Origin: Deltaproteobacteria bacterium
Lineage (GTDB): Bacteria > Desulfobacterota > Desulfobulbia > Desulfobulbales > UBA5123
Length of the DNA: 13,857 nt
Direction: 5' to 3'
Assembly (NCBI GenBank): GCA_021788685.1
Contig: JAJYKH010000037.1
Coordinates: forward strand, 1 to 13,857
Under the pieces are notes generated by a model. It worked only from the letters and a program-made list of their open reading frames with translations, was not told the DNA's origin and searched no databases. Shown one piece after another: positions 12,979 to 13,857 of this stretch. Positions within the stretch are counted from its first letter, which is position 1, and each line of letters starts with the position of its first letter. Made by a program: the position numbers and the translations under genes.

Positions 12979-13749
12979 TTACTTGCCCAGGCCCTTCCGC
13001 AGCAGCTCCAGCTCGCGCTGGCGCACGTAGCGGAGGAGCAGCTCTTCCTCGCTCTGGCCGTACTTGAAATCGACTCCGTAGCAGTGGCCGTTTTCGGTTT
13101 CGCCTACCCGGGCGATTCGGCCCTGGTGGACCGGAATGGTGAGGTCTCCCCGCTCCTTCGGGTTGATCAGACTGGTGCCGCCCGGGATCGAAATGGCAAT
13201 GGCGGCGATGATGTCATCGGAGGCTAGGGGGAGCCTGGATCGCGAGCGCAGCTGCATGCCGCCGGCGCTGATGTCCTGGATGGAAATGGCGGTGAACGGC
13301 GTTCCCTTGTGGACAAAGCTCGCCTTGCTGCCCTGCGGGGTTTCAACCCGGAAATGGGAGCGGCGCTGGAGCCGGTAGAGGGCGGTGGGGGTCCCGATGA
13401 AGAGGGAATCGGCGGAGGCGCCGCTGACCTCCACGGGGAAATAGTTCCAGAGCTTGCCGCCATCCTTGAACAGGATGCGGATGCGTGTTTCGGTGTGCGG
13501 CCAGTCGGCCGGCTTGTCGATCTCAATTTGCCGGGAATCGTAGGCGACCAGCACCGTGCTCCCCGACTGGTATCCCTGATGGAGCAGAGTTAGGAAGACG
13601 TTTTTGGCCTTGAGCCAGGAGAGCGTCGCCTCGATGATCTGCGGCGACTCGGTCATTTCCCGGCCATCGTCCAGGGTCTGCCAGAATTTGCTTGTCTTTT
13701 GGCCGGAAGTATTTTTTGCTGAGGGGATCAGTGCCATCAGTCGGCTCAC
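12979..13749 (-). CDS. YcgR-like PilZ domain protein, probable c-di-GMP receptor
   Basis: A cytoplasmic protein whose C-terminal half is a PilZ domain. The c-di-GMP-binding motifs are intact: the Arg cluster RLQRRSHFR (126-134, R130 and R134 forming RxxxR) and DISAGGMQL (159-167, the D/NxSxxG motif). The N-terminal half (about 40-120, with FPVEVSG) resembles the YcgR N-terminal beta domain, so a flagellar-brake or other motility effector role is possible. No flagellar gene is near. Coordinates given use the GTG at 13749 (256 residues), which has no ribosome-binding site and abuts a palindromic repeat. ATGs at 13737 and 13656 are alternatives. The latter gives 225 residues and drops a run, SAKNTSGQKTSKFWQTLDDG, that I do not recognise as part of the fold, so the true start may be downstream. 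Confidence 0.85.
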   Translation of the reverse strand: MSRLMALIPSAKNTSGQKTSKFWQTLDDGREMTESPQIIEATLSWLKAKNVFLTLLHQGYQSGSTVLVAYDSRQIEIDKPADWPHTETRIRILFKDGGKLWNYFPVEVSGASADSLFIGTPTALYRLQRRSHFRVETPQGSKASFVHKGTPFTAISIQDISAGGMQLRSRSRLPLASDDIIAAIAISIPGGTSLINPKERGDLTIPVHQGRIARVGETENGHCYGVDFKYGQSEEELLLRYVRQRELELLRKGLGK

Positions 13750-13756
13750 GAGAGAT

Positions 13757-13857
13757 GATGGCGTCGCAAAAAGTTCGATCTACTGCGTTGCGGCGGGTCG
13801 CGAAATGCTCGACGTACCTTATGTACGTCTCCGCTTTCGCAACACCACCGCGCCTTG
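13757..13857. repeat. Palindromic dispersed-type repeat, cut by the window end
   Basis: The segment starts GATGGCGTCGCAAAAAG and centres on a perfect 7-bp stem GACGTAC (13811-13817) / GTACGTC (13823-13829) with loop CTTAT. The flanks remain imperfectly complementary outward: GCGG-GG-GT-GCGAAA on the left against the reverse complement of TTTCGC-AAC-CC-CCGC on the right. The expected outer right arm, the complement of CGTCGCAAAAAG, would lie beyond 13857. From memory it resembles a repeat family scattered in Geobacter-group genomes; no search was possible. It begins 8 bp upstream of the GTG of the PilZ gene. Confidence 0.6.

Overview
The window is a gene-dense, GC-rich stretch of bacterial chromosome. 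It holds fifteen protein-coding genes and no tRNA, rRNA, CRISPR array, transposase or phage gene that I can see. Gene content and order suggest a Geobacter/Desulfuromonas-type member of the Desulfuromonadia (former Deltaproteobacteria): a short rubredoxin, an HDOD protein with a cyclic-nucleotide-binding domain, a YcgR-like PilZ protein, a siroheme synthase N-domain protein next to ccsA and hemA, and dispersed palindromic repeats of a kind I remember from that group. This placement rests on memory of the families, not on a search.

Layout. Positions 2-250 (+) are the 3' end of a class I/II aminotransferase. It converges on an hpt-bioA pair (- strand, 307-2182), with a palindrome between them. 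A divergent promoter region (2183-2370) separates hpt from a 53-residue rubredoxin gene (+), which ends at a probable terminator. From 9158 down to 4225 (- strand) runs the widely conserved block rpmH-rnpA-yidD-yidC-jag-mnmE: ribosomal protein L34, RNase P protein, membrane-protein insertion and tRNA modification. Downstream of mnmE, on the same strand, is a CNB-HDOD regulator with its own good sigma-70-like promoter. Upstream of rpmH is a second minus-strand block, 12212 to 9372: siroheme synthase (CysG N-domain), a CcsA/HemX-like haem membrane protein, and hemA. These three are packed with a 2-bp gap and an 11-bp overlap and serve tetrapyrrole and c-type cytochrome maturation. Divergent from it is a YjbQ-family gene (+). 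It converges on a PilZ gene (-) across a 233-bp gap holding several strong hairpins. The window ends inside a palindromic repeat that abuts the PilZ gene's 5' end.

All the genes belong to known families, and I found no convincing new multi-gene system. The points most worth a second look are non-coding: the hairpin cluster at 12776-12874, the palindromic repeat at 13757-13857 and what it implies for the PilZ start, the inverted repeat inserted between jag and mnmE (5632-5740), and the long, foldable rpmH leader. The junction that puts hemA directly upstream of rpmH, with no dnaA or hemC, is also of interest.
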